Below the pieces are notes generated by a model. The model was not told the DNA's origin. It was given only the letters and a program-made list of their open reading frames with translations, and searched no databases. From Marinilactibacillus sp042660675 (GTDB taxonomy: Bacteria; Bacillota; Bacilli; Lactobacillales; Carnobacteriaceae_A), in assembly GCF_042660675.1 (NCBI RefSeq), contig NZ_JBHSUL010000027.1, positions 62,001 to 126,000 of the forward strand: 64,000 bases of DNA. Reading direction: 5' to 3'. How positions within the stretch are numbered: position 1 is the first letter of the stretch; each line of letters begins with the position of its first letter. Shown here in pieces: positions 8,201 through 16,556 of the stretch. Both the position numbers and the translations under genes were made by a program.

Positions 8201-9722
8201 TGAGCAAAGACTACATATAGGTATTCTAATCACTAAAGCCTTTAAGAGACTTACCACTTTATTTGTACCTTTGTTTATCTATACTTTAGTAAAACCTTCT
8301 GATGGAGCTTTTTTAGAGTCTCTTCTAATATCGGTAAGTGTACTGACCGTCGTCTTACTGTTTGGTTTAATAATCGATCTCATCAAGTATTTCAGAACAT
8401 CCTACTCTATTCAGGATAACCGATTTATTCTAAAAACCGGTCTTGTGATAAGAAAAGAGAAAGATATTCAAATCAGTCGTATTCAAAGTATTGATACTTC
8501 TGAGAGTTTGATACATCGATTTTTAAAAATCACTAAAGTTACGATTCAAACTCCCGGAAAAAACATTTTGCTAGAAGCTATCTCAGATGAGCAACTTGAT
8601 CAAATTAAAAGCCAAATCAACCGTTTAAATACTGATATCGATTCAAGCCTCGCTGATCCTGATACGCATACTAAAGAGTTATTTTCAAAATCAGATTTTT
8701 TGGAAATAACTACAAAAGACGCATTAATTTTTCAATTGTCAATCAAAGAAATTATTAAGATGGCTTTATTGAATACTTCTTTTATGCAAAGCCTTTTTTT
8801 ATTTTTAACAGTCGGTAGCTTCTTATCCAATAATTTAGAGATCAGTTTATTTGACCAAGTAGAATCTCTCATTGTTCAAACATCTATTGCGCTTTTATTC
8901 TTAATCATTTTGAGTTTGATTCTCTTTGTTTACTTAACTAGAATCTGTTTGATGGTGATTAAACAATATCAGTTTAGTGTCTTTTTATCTGATAAACAGT
9001 TAACGATTAAACGAGGTCTGTTAGAGACAAACAGCCAAACGATTGTCCTAGAAAATGTTCAAAGTATTGAAGAACAACAGAACATTTTAATGAAATGTTT
9101 TGGGTATACAACACTTTCTTTATCAATTGCCACTGAAGATGAAGAAGAGGACGATTCAAGCGACAAAAATGATGAAGCTGGAAGTGGAAAAGTAATCCTT
9201 TTTCCACTCATTAAAACGGATCAATTAGCAATACTCGTTCAGTCTTGCTTCCCGGAATATGACTTCTTATCTGCGAAACTAATTACTCCAAAACGCTCTA
9301 TTCGAAGATTTATCCAATTCAGAATGTTGTTCTGGATCGCTACCTCAGTAATCATCTCTGCGCTATTTTGGTCATACGCTTGGGTCATATGCGTTGTGTT
9401 TATTGTAATAAACCTATCATACGGTTACCGTTCTCAACAGTTGAATGGCTACGCGCTATCGCAAAATGAAATTACGTTACAAGTCGCTCAAAGATTTTCG
9501 ATAAAAAAAACGTATATTCCAAAAAATAGAATTCTGAACTTTAAGTTCGCACAAAATCCTTTCTTGAAAAAAGCTAACCTTGCCAAAGTCGTACTTTTTT
9601 CCGCCCAAGGTCAATTATCACAAAATATAAAACTAAACTTTGTTGAAGAAGTAGATGCTTTTCAATTATTTGAATGGTTTAGATCAGAAAGAGGTGAACT
9701 TGGTGAATATGAATCAAACTAA
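8193..9722 (+). CDS. bPH2 domain membrane protein, YdbT-like
   Basis: A 509-residue protein with three PH-like repeats alternating with pairs of membrane helices. The repeats show the family core twice clearly: YSIQDNRFILKTGLVIRKEK..ISRIQSIDT (about 70-105) and LSDKQLTIKRGLLETNSQ..LENVQSIEE (about 267-300), and a third near 415-445 (LSQNEITLQV). This is the layout of Bacillus YdbT, partner of YdbS. An insertion rich in Asp/Glu (EDEEEDDSSDKNDE, about residue 315) is unusual. GGAGG lies before the ATG, which overlaps the upstream gene by 8 bases. Confidence 0.87.
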   Translation: MYNEQRLHIGILITKAFKRLTTLFVPLFIYTLVKPSDGAFLESLLISVSVLTVVLLFGLIIDLIKYFRTSYSIQDNRFILKTGLVIRKEKDIQISRIQSIDTSESLIHRFLKITKVTIQTPGKNILLEAISDEQLDQIKSQINRLNTDIDSSLADPDTHTKELFSKSDFLEITTKDALIFQLSIKEIIKMALLNTSFMQSLFLFLTVGSFLSNNLEISLFDQVESLIVQTSIALLFLIILSLILFVYLTRICLMVIKQYQFSVFLSDKQLTIKRGLLETNSQTIVLENVQSIEEQQNILMKCFGYTTLSLSIATEDEEEDDSSDKNDEAGSGKVILFPLIKTDQLAILVQSCFPEYDFLSAKLITPKRSIRRFIQFRMLFWIATSVIISALFWSYAWVICVVFIVINLSYGYRSQQLNGYALSQNEITLQVAQRFSIKKTYIPKNRILNFKFAQNPFLKKANLAKVVLFSAQGQLSQNIKLNFVEEVDAFQLFEWFRSERGELGEYESN

Positions 9723-10164
9723 CCCTAATGTTATCCGTTATTGGAGAATAAAATCATTCATCCATTGTTCTTTCTTTTTAGCAGTTATCATTGTACTCTT
9801 CTTGATGAATCAATTTTTCAAATTTTTTACTGTGCCTGATTGGATCTTTGGATTAACAGGTATTCTGATTACCATACAATGGATATTTTTTATAGGCATT
9901 CGCCCTTCTTTTAAAGCAAAATACTGGCGCTATAGCCTGAACGAAGATCAGCTGATCATTTACAAGGGGTTATGGCGAAGAGAACAAATTACAATTCCTT
10001 TGTTACGCGTTCAAACTATTGAGTCAGATATCGGTCCTATAGCTAATTCTTTCGATCTTGCTGAAATCCGAGTGACTACCGCCTTTCAGACAAATTATTT
10101 GCCAGAATTAAAACAGGAAGAAGCCTTTGAAATTCAAGAAAGAATTCAAACAACCTTAAGCTAA
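9703..10164 (+). CDS. Third bPH2 domain membrane protein, YdbS-like
   Basis: A 153-residue protein with two N-terminal membrane helices and a C-terminal bPH2 domain (YSLNEDQLIIYKGLWRREQITIPLLRVQTIE, about residues 65-100). It repeats the design of the first gene of the operon. A GTG start at 9703 is chosen because AAGAGGTG is 6 bases upstream; an ATG at 9709 is the alternative. It overlaps the YdbT-like gene by about 20 bases, which implies coupled translation. The usual Bacillus pair has only two genes, so this operon has an extra member. Confidence 0.82.
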   Translation: MNMNQTNPNVIRYWRIKSFIHCSFFLAVIIVLFLMNQFFKFFTVPDWIFGLTGILITIQWIFFIGIRPSFKAKYWRYSLNEDQLIIYKGLWRREQITIPLLRVQTIESDIGPIANSFDLAEIRVTTAFQTNYLPELKQEEAFEIQERIQTTLS

Positions 10165-10219
10165 AAAAACGTATTCGATTAGAGTAGTTTAAACTACTGC
10201 GAGATCGAATACGTTTTTT
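10164..10219. terminator. Bidirectional terminator
   Basis: A perfect 16-bp stem (AAAAAACGTATTCGAT with ATCGAATACGTTTTTT); the loop itself contains AGTAG-TTTAAA-CTACT. It serves the bPH2 operon and the convergent small gene. Confidence 0.9.
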
Positions 10220-10230
10220 GTTTGATTCAA

Positions 10231-10515
10231 TTAATTTCCCCAATAGGGATTATGAAACCCTATAAGATAGTGTACTGCTATATAGATAAAGAAAAGTAGT
10301 CCTAAAAAGATCATTATAAGTCTTGAAGCTTTACGGTATTCTTCTATTTCGATCCCAAAAACAATTAGCATTGTTGGTAAAAGATAATTCATCAATATTT
10401 CAGATGTTGGTGCGTTATACCAATTGTTGATTACTAGGCTAGCACCAATTAAAAAAACGATACTTATGTATAGTACTAGTCGAATCATTACAAGTGGATA
10501 CTGGTTTTTAGTCAT
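10231..10515 (-). CDS. Small membrane protein of unknown function
   Basis: A 94-residue protein with three hydrophobic segments (about residues 9-27, 42-56 and 67-86) and a basic loop (EEYRKASR) between the second and third. The arrangement resembles the small YczI/DUF3953 membrane proteins of Bacillus, but the match is by topology and a few residues only. No operon partner; a shared terminator lies at its 3' end. Confidence 0.6.
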   Translation of the reverse strand: MTKNQYPLVMIRLVLYISIVFLIGASLVINNWYNAPTSEILMNYLLPTMLIVFGIEIEEYRKASRLIMIFLGLLFFIYIAVHYLIGFHNPYWGN

Positions 10516-10809
10516 TGCTTTATTCCTCTACCTTTCTTAATTTAAATTGTACTTTATGACCACGTAGTAGGGTTGTTTACAACTTATATTACTACATTAT
10601 TACCTTCAAGCATACAGGAAATATAATTATGGAATCCATCAAAACTTGTAGCTATTTTAATTTTGCTCCTTTTCGTGATCAGTTCGATCTTCCTAACTTC
10701 TTCTGAACTACTTACTATATGTTCTAGTGGAATCTCAATCGTTTGTAATGAACAATTGGACATCTTTTGTTTGCTTTTAACTTATATCTTTACCGGATAT
10801 CCATAAGCT
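10516..10809. other. Gap of about 290 bases with a possible degraded small membrane protein
   Basis: On the plus strand a stop-free frame of 58 codons (10630-10806) encodes a hydrophobic stretch (KLVAILILLLFVISSIFL), but in that frame there is no start codon near the available AGGA/ATG (10622-10631), which is in a different frame. A one-base loss behind the start would explain it. Otherwise nothing is recognised. Confidence 0.3.
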
Positions 10810-11115
10810 TTATCCCATGAAGATGGCTAATGGAATAAATAAGATCAGTAAAAATATATTGATTTTCTTAAGATTCATACTTAGTTTAGTTTCTTCTACT
10901 ATTTTTTCTACCATTTTTTTATCTTCTCTTAACATGATATCTAATGAAATCTCATACAAATCACCTAGCGTCACTAACATATCTAAAGGAGGATAAGTTC
11001 GATTCACTTCCCAACTCGATACAGTGGATCTGGAAACATACAAAATTTCTGCTACTTGTTCTTGTGTATAGCCTTTATTAAGCCTACCCTCTTTTATCTT
11101 ATCGCCAATTTTCAT
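10810..11115 (-). CDS. XRE-family regulator with a C-terminal membrane helix
   Basis: A 101-residue protein. Residues 1-60 form a Cro/CI helix-turn-helix (IKEGRLNKGYTQEQVAEILYVSRSTVSSWE then YPPLDMLVTLGDLYEISLD). The end (about 83-100, INIFLLILFIPLAIFMG) is a single membrane helix, so the regulator is probably tethered to the membrane. Membrane-bound XRE proteins of this size are common in Lactobacillales; their signals are unknown. It stands alone, with no obvious partner gene downstream. Confidence 0.8.
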   Translation of the reverse strand: MKIGDKIKEGRLNKGYTQEQVAEILYVSRSTVSSWEVNRTYPPLDMLVTLGDLYEISLDIMLREDKKMVEKIVEETKLSMNLKKINIFLLILFIPLAIFMG

Positions 11116-11240
11116 TTTCTATTTCCCCCTTTTCTATATTTATAGTATGACTTACGAGGGAGTTTTATTCTATATTAAAAACGTATCATTACGCGATATA
11201 TCAAACGATACAATATGTAGCAAGCTGGTTTACTCTATAT

Positions 11241-11600
11241 TTAGTATTTATTCTTGTAGTGCCAGATTGCTATGTATCTGAAAGAGAGTACAATAAGCAT
11301 TAAAGTTAACGGATAACTATTATAAAAACTAATCGAAAACCCATCAGGTAGATTGGATAGTGTCTCCCAAGAAAATCGAGTAGCTACATGTCCAATACCT
11401 CTTAGAACAGCTGGAACAAAAAATGAGACAAAACTGATTCCAATAAACGTATTCAATGCCGCTTGGTCTGCCTTACCAATAATCATCCGCCATCTTTCAT
11501 CTTCATTATTGTCCGCAGTATCCTTCGCTTCTTTCAAAGCCCCTACAAGTACAAAAAGAGCTAAACTTAACCCACCTACGATTTCTAATAATACAATCAT
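11241..11600 (-). CDS. Membrane protein paired with an XRE regulator
   Basis: A 119-residue protein with three or four hydrophobic segments (about residues 3-21, 48-69, 94-113). Its ATG overlaps the stop of the XRE regulator gene by 4 bases (ATGA), a fixed pair seen often in Firmicutes where a small membrane protein follows a 70-residue XRE regulator. The family is not one I can name with certainty; DUF2178-like proteins have this context. Confidence 0.65.
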   Translation of the reverse strand: MIVLLEIVGGLSLALFVLVGALKEAKDTADNNEDERWRMIIGKADQAALNTFIGISFVSFFVPAVLRGIGHVATRFSWETLSNLPDGFSISFYNSYPLTLMLIVLSFRYIAIWHYKNKY

Positions 11601-11806
11601 TCTTTTTCCTCCTTTTTCATTGTAAAAACTTGATTAATATCTCTATCAAATACAGCAGCTATTTGAAAAGCGAGTTCAAGAGAAGGTGTATACTTATACT
11701 TTTCAATAGAAATAACCGCTTGTCTAGAAATCCCTACTTTTTCAGCTAAATCCGCCTGTGTCCATTTCATCTCAGCTCTTAAAACTTTAATTCGATTTTC
11801 AATCAT
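11597..11806 (-). CDS. Small XRE-family transcriptional regulator
   Basis: A 69-residue single-domain Cro/CI regulator: MIENRIKVLRAEMKWTQADL, then VGISRQAVISIEKYKYTPSL and FQIAAVFDRDINQVF, the standard form of the YgzD-like mini regulators. The ATG at 11806 has AGGA 8 bases upstream; a start six codons earlier lacks a site. It is translationally coupled to a membrane protein and probably regulates that pair. Confidence 0.88.
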   Translation of the reverse strand: MIENRIKVLRAEMKWTQADLAEKVGISRQAVISIEKYKYTPSLELAFQIAAVFDRDINQVFTMKKEEKE

Positions 11807-11920
11807 TTCTTTTCCTACTTCCAAATGTAATCAAGTCATTACACTAATAGTAACTAAGTCGTTACATTTTGTCAATAGTTAGATACTTTTTTGAATACAC
11901 TTTCAACTCCTGTATTTTAC

Positions 11921-12083
11921 TGCTATAATTTAATCATCATAGTTAAGGAGTGAGCCTTTATGAACTTCAAACGATGTAGCTACTCGATATAGCTGAGTGT
12001 GATGGGCACTATATCGAGATAAATGATTCCTATCAACATCGGCTATATCGCCTCCATAATTTTAAATTTGAGGAGATAGAACG
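11921..12083 (+). promoter_or_regulatory. Attenuator-like leader of the methyltransferase gene
   Basis: An extended -10 (TGCTATAAT, 11921-11929) starts a leader of about 150 bases. Segment 1 (CTCGATATAGC, 11983-11993) can pair with segment 2 (CTATATCGAG, 12009-12018; 10 bp perfect) or with segment 3 (GCTATATCG, 12042-12050; 9 bp perfect). Segment 3 is followed at once by CCTC (12051-12054), which can pair with GAGG in the gene's ribosome site (12070-12075). A short leader frame ends inside segment 1. There is no T run, so control would be at translation. Confidence 0.6.
11960..11992 (+). CDS. Putative 10-residue leader peptide
   Basis: ATG at 11960 with AAGGAG 9 bases upstream encodes MNFKRCSYSI and a TAG stop. 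The stop codon lies within segment 1 of the alternative hairpins, so a ribosome finishing or stalling here would decide which hairpin forms. This is the layout of ribosome-mediated attenuators before erm-type and other antibiotic-response genes; function is inferred. Confidence 0.55.
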   Translation: MNFKRCSYSI

Positions 12084-12875
12084 ATGATAAATCTAGAAAA
12101 AATAAAAAAAGACTGGCTTAAAAGTGAAAAAAATCAGCAAAAATTTATTGGATGGGATTTTTCTTATTTAGAAGGTAAATCTGAAATGGACCCACTCCCT
12201 TGGGACTATAGTAAACTTGTTTTGAATTTACTTGGCTCTGAGATGAAGTTACTAGATATGGGTACTGGTGGTGGAGAGTTACTTGATTCATTGAATCATC
12301 CTCATCAGCTTACTTCAGTAACAGAAGGATGGGAAAAAAATTACGCTTTATTGTTACAAAAATTATTACCGTTAGGAGTTAATGTTAAGTTTGTCGGCGA
12401 CGATGATTTCCTTGACTTCCCAGATGATTCTTTTGATATTATCATCAATTCACATGAATCCTTTCTAGTCAGCGAAGTCCAACGGGTACTCAAACCAGGT
12501 GGCTATTTTATTACTCAACAAGTCGGCGACATAAATGGGGTTTTACTAGCATCAAAACTCATTCCAGACTTTCAAAAGTTATCCTTTAATCTTCATTTAT
12601 CTACGGTAGAAACTGAATTAAAAGAAACTGGTTTTAAGATACTTTATCAAAACGAATCTTATCCGAAACAAAAATTTTACGATATGGATGGGTTAATTTA
12701 TTATGTGCGAACGATACCGTGGGAATTTCCTAATTTCACAGTAAATACCCACTTTGATCGTCTCGTAAATTTAAATGATGAATTAAAGAGAAATGGATTT
12801 GTTTTGAATCTTGAGCACCGATTCGTTATTGTAGCACAGTTAAATACTAAAAATATGTTAAATAATCTCAAATAA
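12084..12875 (+). CDS. Class I SAM-dependent methyltransferase
   Basis: A 263-residue protein with a Rossmann-type methyltransferase domain: MKLLDMGTGGGELLDSL (about 55-71) is the SAM-binding motif I, DDDFLDFPDDSFDIIINSHE (about 110-130) contains motifs II-IV, and VQRVLKPGGYFITQQVG (about 135-152) is motif V. The target is not clear; the family also holds small-molecule and RNA methyltransferases. The PWEFPNF segment near residue 215 is typical of a Firmicute subgroup of unknown substrate. GAGGAG precedes the ATG and may be masked by the leader. The leader arrangement suggests a role in resistance to a translation inhibitor. Confidence 0.85.
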   Translation: MINLEKIKKDWLKSEKNQQKFIGWDFSYLEGKSEMDPLPWDYSKLVLNLLGSEMKLLDMGTGGGELLDSLNHPHQLTSVTEGWEKNYALLLQKLLPLGVNVKFVGDDDFLDFPDDSFDIIINSHESFLVSEVQRVLKPGGYFITQQVGDINGVLLASKLIPDFQKLSFNLHLSTVETELKETGFKILYQNESYPKQKFYDMDGLIYYVRTIPWEFPNFTVNTHFDRLVNLNDELKRNGFVLNLEHRFVIVAQLNTKNMLNNLK

Positions 12876-12878
12876 TAA

Positions 12879-12917
12879 AAAAACTCCGTACCTCTCATTA
12901 AGAGACACGGAGTTTTT
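12879..12917. terminator. Bidirectional terminator
   Basis: AAAAACTCCGT pairs with ACGGAGTTTTT around a 17-base loop between two convergent genes. Confidence 0.9.
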
Positions 12918-12920
12918 AGT

Positions 12921-13649
12921 TTATTTTGATAGCATCATAGTTATTATCCCATTAAGTTGGTATTCAGGTCCTTCTTTTCTAGCTGAATGAAGACGATTAT
13001 CTGTATAAGTAGAAGCTCGCTCTACTTCAATATTCTCTGCCTTAAGCCCTGCTTCAAGTAAAATGGACAGATTTGCATCCAGCATACTCATCAAGTATTT
13101 CTCTCCCCTAGGTTCAAAAAAATCGTCTCGCGTCTTAAATTCTTTAAACGCTTCGTAAACTTCTGGCCCTACTTCATAATTTGCAAGGTCTATAGAAGGT
13201 CCTACATAGGCTAAAATATCTTCTTTATCGCACCCAAACTCTTCAACCATTCGTTCAATTGCTTTCAATGAAATCTGCTTCGTTGTACCTCTCCATCCAG
13301 AGTGAACACTTGCTTGAACTTTCTTGACTGGATCAAATAAAACGACTGGCGTACAATCAGCGAATTTTATGAGTAAGGCCACATCTGTTTGATCTGTAAT
13401 CAATCCATCTGTATTTTTAAAGGTTTTTCCAAATACAAAAGCATCTCCATTCTTACCGTCTACATATTCGATATGCTCACTATGCGTTTGCTGACCGGAG
13501 TATATTTCTTTAGGCTTTATCGATAAGTCTCTAAGAACTTTTTCTAGATCCTCCACAACTCGATTTCCCGCTTTCTGGTATCTGAAGTTATAGTCACTAC
13601 CTGCAACCTTGTTGATCAATCCATGCTCTTCTAACCGTTTAGATTTCAT
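12921..13649 (-). CDS. pgeF: Peptidoglycan editing factor / multicopper polyphenol oxidase family protein
   Basis: A 242-residue protein of the YfiH/YlmD (laccase-domain) family. The zinc-binding His in GQQTHSEHI, Cys in KFADCTPVVLFD and His in ASVHSGWRGT are all present. Members act as purine nucleoside phosphorylase/adenosine deaminase, and in E. coli PgeF removes wrong amino acids from muropeptides. The start at 13649 has GGGAGTG at proper spacing; a longer form by five residues is possible. Monocistronic here, not next to cell division genes as in many Firmicutes. Confidence 0.9.
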   Translation of the reverse strand: MKSKRLEEHGLINKVAGSDYNFRYQKAGNRVVEDLEKVLRDLSIKPKEIYSGQQTHSEHIEYVDGKNGDAFVFGKTFKNTDGLITDQTDVALLIKFADCTPVVLFDPVKKVQASVHSGWRGTTKQISLKAIERMVEEFGCDKEDILAYVGPSIDLANYEVGPEVYEAFKEFKTRDDFFEPRGEKYLMSMLDANLSILLEAGLKAENIEVERASTYTDNRLHSARKEGPEYQLNGIITMMLSK

Positions 13650-13779
13650 TCGATTCACTCCCATTCTTCTTACTCGATAACTCGTTTATTGTTTTTGTAG
13701 GCATAATGTACTAAATATTATATGATGGGTGCATAAGAAAACAGCAAATTCGCTGATTACACTATTTAAAGGAGACTTT

Positions 13780-14805
13780 ATGGTTCATTTAATTACAGTA
13801 TTTTTTATAGCACTTTTTATCATAGCATATATACAAGATCGCCGAAAAGTTTTAAACGGTTTTTTTCTGACACTCGCTTTAATCAGTGTAATGGGGTCCC
13901 TTGCTTATGAAACGGTTCAAAATCCTGGAACATTCATCACTTATATTTTCGTTTTTTTATTCGGTTTGATTGTTATCTTATTAGCCTTCGGAGGATTTGG
14001 TCTAATTATTTTTTCTTTTTTCAACACCATAAAAATCTATCAAAAGGAAGGTATTCGGCTTAAAAATTCTTTATTACTAGTCATTGGGATTGGCATACTC
14101 TTTTTAAATATTGCTAGAATTTTAAATCTAGATCAATACATTCCTACTCAACTGGACTTTTTATTTTCTTTTGCTAGTTTCTGTTTAGCCTACGTCGGTT
14201 TCTTTTTATTTATGTTTGCTGTTTCTTCGCTTCTTTATCAGATTTACTATCCTAAACTTGATAAAGATTACATCATTATATTAGGTAGCGGTTTGATTGA
14301 TGGTTATAAAGTCCCCCCCTTACTACAAAGCAGAATCAAGAAAGGTCTCAATTTTTACCGAAAACAACTAGAGAAAAACAATAAAAAGGCGTATGTGATT
14401 TTCTCGGGTGGACAAGGTAAGGATGAACGTTTACCTGAAGCTGAAGCGATGGCAAAGTTTGCGAAAACACTTGGACTTGAAGAAGAACAGATTATTTTGG
14501 AAAGTCAGTCAAAAAACACTTATGAGAATATGAAGTTTTCTGCTGAAAAAATGACTTCTTCTAATAAAAAAGCTGTATTTGTAACTAATAACTATCACTT
14601 ACTAAGAGCTGGTATTTATGCTAAAAGAGCCAATATAGATGCTGACGGCATAGGTGCACGAACGGCCTTTTATTATATTCCTAATGCATTTATTAGAGAA
14701 TTTATTGCCTTTATGAATCTTTACCGAAAGTATCATCTGATTATTTTATCTATCGGCTTCGTCTTAAATATTATTTTAACGGCTTTGTACCTTTATCTCA
14801 ATTAA
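13780..14805 (+). CDS. YdcF family (DUF218) membrane protein
   Basis: A 341-residue protein with about five N-terminal membrane helices (residues 1-155), a DUF218 domain (about 160-300) and a final helix (about 318-338). The domain core DYIIILGSGLIDG, AYVIFSGGQGKDE..PEAEAMAKFA and ESQSKNTYENMKFSAEKM is diagnostic for the ElyC/SanA/YdcF family, which handles envelope or lipid-carrier metabolism in other bacteria. The ATG at 13780 has AAAGGAG upstream, so a 17-residue longer reading is discarded. Monocistronic. Confidence 0.88.
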   Translation: MVHLITVFFIALFIIAYIQDRRKVLNGFFLTLALISVMGSLAYETVQNPGTFITYIFVFLFGLIVILLAFGGFGLIIFSFFNTIKIYQKEGIRLKNSLLLVIGIGILFLNIARILNLDQYIPTQLDFLFSFASFCLAYVGFFLFMFAVSSLLYQIYYPKLDKDYIIILGSGLIDGYKVPPLLQSRIKKGLNFYRKQLEKNNKKAYVIFSGGQGKDERLPEAEAMAKFAKTLGLEEEQIILESQSKNTYENMKFSAEKMTSSNKKAVFVTNNYHLLRAGIYAKRANIDADGIGARTAFYYIPNAFIREFIAFMNLYRKYHLIILSIGFVLNIILTALYLYLN

Positions 14806-14807
14806 AC

Positions 14808-14846
14808 AAAAAACACGACAGACTCATTGAGTCCGTCGTGTTTTTT
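14808..14846. terminator. Bidirectional terminator
   Basis: AAAAAACACGAC.GACTC pairs with GAGTC.GTCGTGTTTTTT around a three-base loop between convergent genes. Confidence 0.92.
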
Positions 14847-14855
14847 ATATAGTTA

Positions 14856-16298
14856 CTATTTAGACTTTTTTGATCTTTGTTTTTCATGATTCTTTTTCGG
14901 TCCAAAGTAAACCAAACCGAATATCAGAAATGCTGCTGTTACAATAATTGAAACAATCAAGAAAACCACTGGTCCAAATTGATAGATAAAGGGTAGTGAT
15001 GCTGCAGTGACTAATCCACCACCCACAAAAGGTTCAAATAGAATCTGCTTGTATCCAAATCCTTCAAGTGCCGGTGTCTGATGTTTAGGATCCGCAACTT
15101 TCATTAAGAGTAAGCCTGTTGCAGTCATTCCCGTAGCTTGACCAAAGTCACCAAGGCCTCTTTCAAACCAGTTATCCGGAATCATACGCGGACCAAGATA
15201 TAAAAAGGCAAACACATTCCATATGATTGCTACAATCGAAATTAATAGAAATGGAATAATGTTATCTCCAATAACATCTAATGACAAGGTTGCTAATGCA
15301 GATACCAGTAAGATATCTAGTGCAAATCCTGAAATCTTGCTAATCAAGTTCTGATCAATATACATATGAATGTTCATCTTATCGAAGAATAACTGAATCA
15401 GCATACCGCCAATCATGGCTAGTGGAAATAACGGCATATAAGGGAACAAGTAAACATCTGTCCAAGCCCCCCAAGTATAAGCTTCTAAAAGAATCAATCC
15501 TTGTTGTAAGAGATATCCGAATGCAATCGCAACGGCTATCAATGAAAAATGAAAAGCCAGTGGTTCGATAGCCTTCGCTTCTTTGACGGTAGGCTCCATA
15601 TCGTACCCATAAGATTCCCCAAGCTGTTCACGCTCTTCGTCTGTAAAATCTGTATCGCCACCTACGTATTTTGCTGTCCCTCTTCTATATGCGATATTGA
15701 TCAAAATAATACCGACTAGAACACCTACTAGAATCCCAATGGTTGCAAGCCCGAGTGCTAAATCAGCCCCTTCCGCGAATCCTAAGGTAGCAAAAGTATC
15801 TGCTAGACCAGCAGCCGTACCGTGTCCACCCACGAAACTAATTTCGATTAGTGCGCCAGCTAACGGGCTCATTCCAAAAAATGGTGTTAGAACGAATATC
15901 GTTAGTAGTAATCCTACAACATACTGTCCCCAAGAAACAGCCTGTCCCATAACAATTTGAGGTCCGGCTGTTTTCCATATTTTCTTAACGCTCGGTACAG
16001 TTTTACCTAAGAATAATGCCGCAAACACAATATTGATAAACATACCTGGGAGCGGTCGCCAGACTTCAAGAATAAATTCCGGAACCAATCCATTATAGAA
16101 AAAATTTCCTTCATCTAAAAACATCGAAGTCAGTCTTCCTAAAGCATCTGGTCCTAAAAGTAATGCAATAAATCCAGCTATAATTGAACTTGGTAAAAAT
16201 AAATTACGTAACCACTTCGCATTGTTTCTAACATACTTTCCTAAAATCAGGAAAATTCCGATCATTACAAAGCTAAATCCGATCATATTTGGTGTCAT
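14856..16298 (-). CDS. GltS-type sodium/glutamate symporter family protein
   Basis: A 480-residue polytopic protein with about 11-12 membrane helices. Family features are the IVMGQAVSWGQYVVGLLL and FVGGHGTAAGLADTFATLGF segments (about residues 115-180) and, in the second half, FGQATGMTATGLLLMKVADP, the inverted-repeat counterpart; GGHGTAAG is the substrate/ion site of the ESS family. It imports glutamate or a related dicarboxylate with sodium, though many Firmicute members are untested. The ATG at 16298 has AAGGAG upstream. A hydrophilic loop (about 215-250) separates the halves. It is divergent from the cre-linked acetyltransferase operon. Confidence 0.85.
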   Translation of the reverse strand: MTPNMIGFSFVMIGIFLILGKYVRNNAKWLRNLFLPSSIIAGFIALLLGPDALGRLTSMFLDEGNFFYNGLVPEFILEVWRPLPGMFINIVFAALFLGKTVPSVKKIWKTAGPQIVMGQAVSWGQYVVGLLLTIFVLTPFFGMSPLAGALIEISFVGGHGTAAGLADTFATLGFAEGADLALGLATIGILVGVLVGIILINIAYRRGTAKYVGGDTDFTDEEREQLGESYGYDMEPTVKEAKAIEPLAFHFSLIAVAIAFGYLLQQGLILLEAYTWGAWTDVYLFPYMPLFPLAMIGGMLIQLFFDKMNIHMYIDQNLISKISGFALDILLVSALATLSLDVIGDNIIPFLLISIVAIIWNVFAFLYLGPRMIPDNWFERGLGDFGQATGMTATGLLLMKVADPKHQTPALEGFGYKQILFEPFVGGGLVTAASLPFIYQFGPVVFLIVSIIVTAAFLIFGLVYFGPKKNHEKQRSKKSK

Positions 16299-16488
16299 AA
16301 ATCTTCTCCTTCTTCCCAAGCCTATTTTTGGGCTATCTTACTAGTATACCGCCTTAAAGATAATCAAGCAATCACTCAAAGTATGATTACGCTTGCTCTT
16401 ATTTCCACTATAAAGTACAGCTAATAAAATACAAAATGAAAGAAATCGAAACTAAAACGGACGATACTCAATCTACCTCTTATTAAGA

Positions 16489-16503
16489 TTGCAAACGGTT
16501 ACT
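16489..16503 (+). promoter_or_regulatory. Catabolite-responsive element (cre)
   Basis: TTGCAAACGGTTACT fits the CcpA site consensus WTGNAANCGNWNNCW at every defined position. It sits 54 bases before the acetyltransferase start and 190 bases before the divergent symporter, so carbon-source control of one or both is likely. CTACC..TTATT / AATAAGGTAG repeats bracket it. Confidence 0.7.
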
Positions 16504-16556
16504 CAATAAGGTAGTCTATTTTTGAGAAGACTATTCTAACGAAAAAGAGGTGAACC

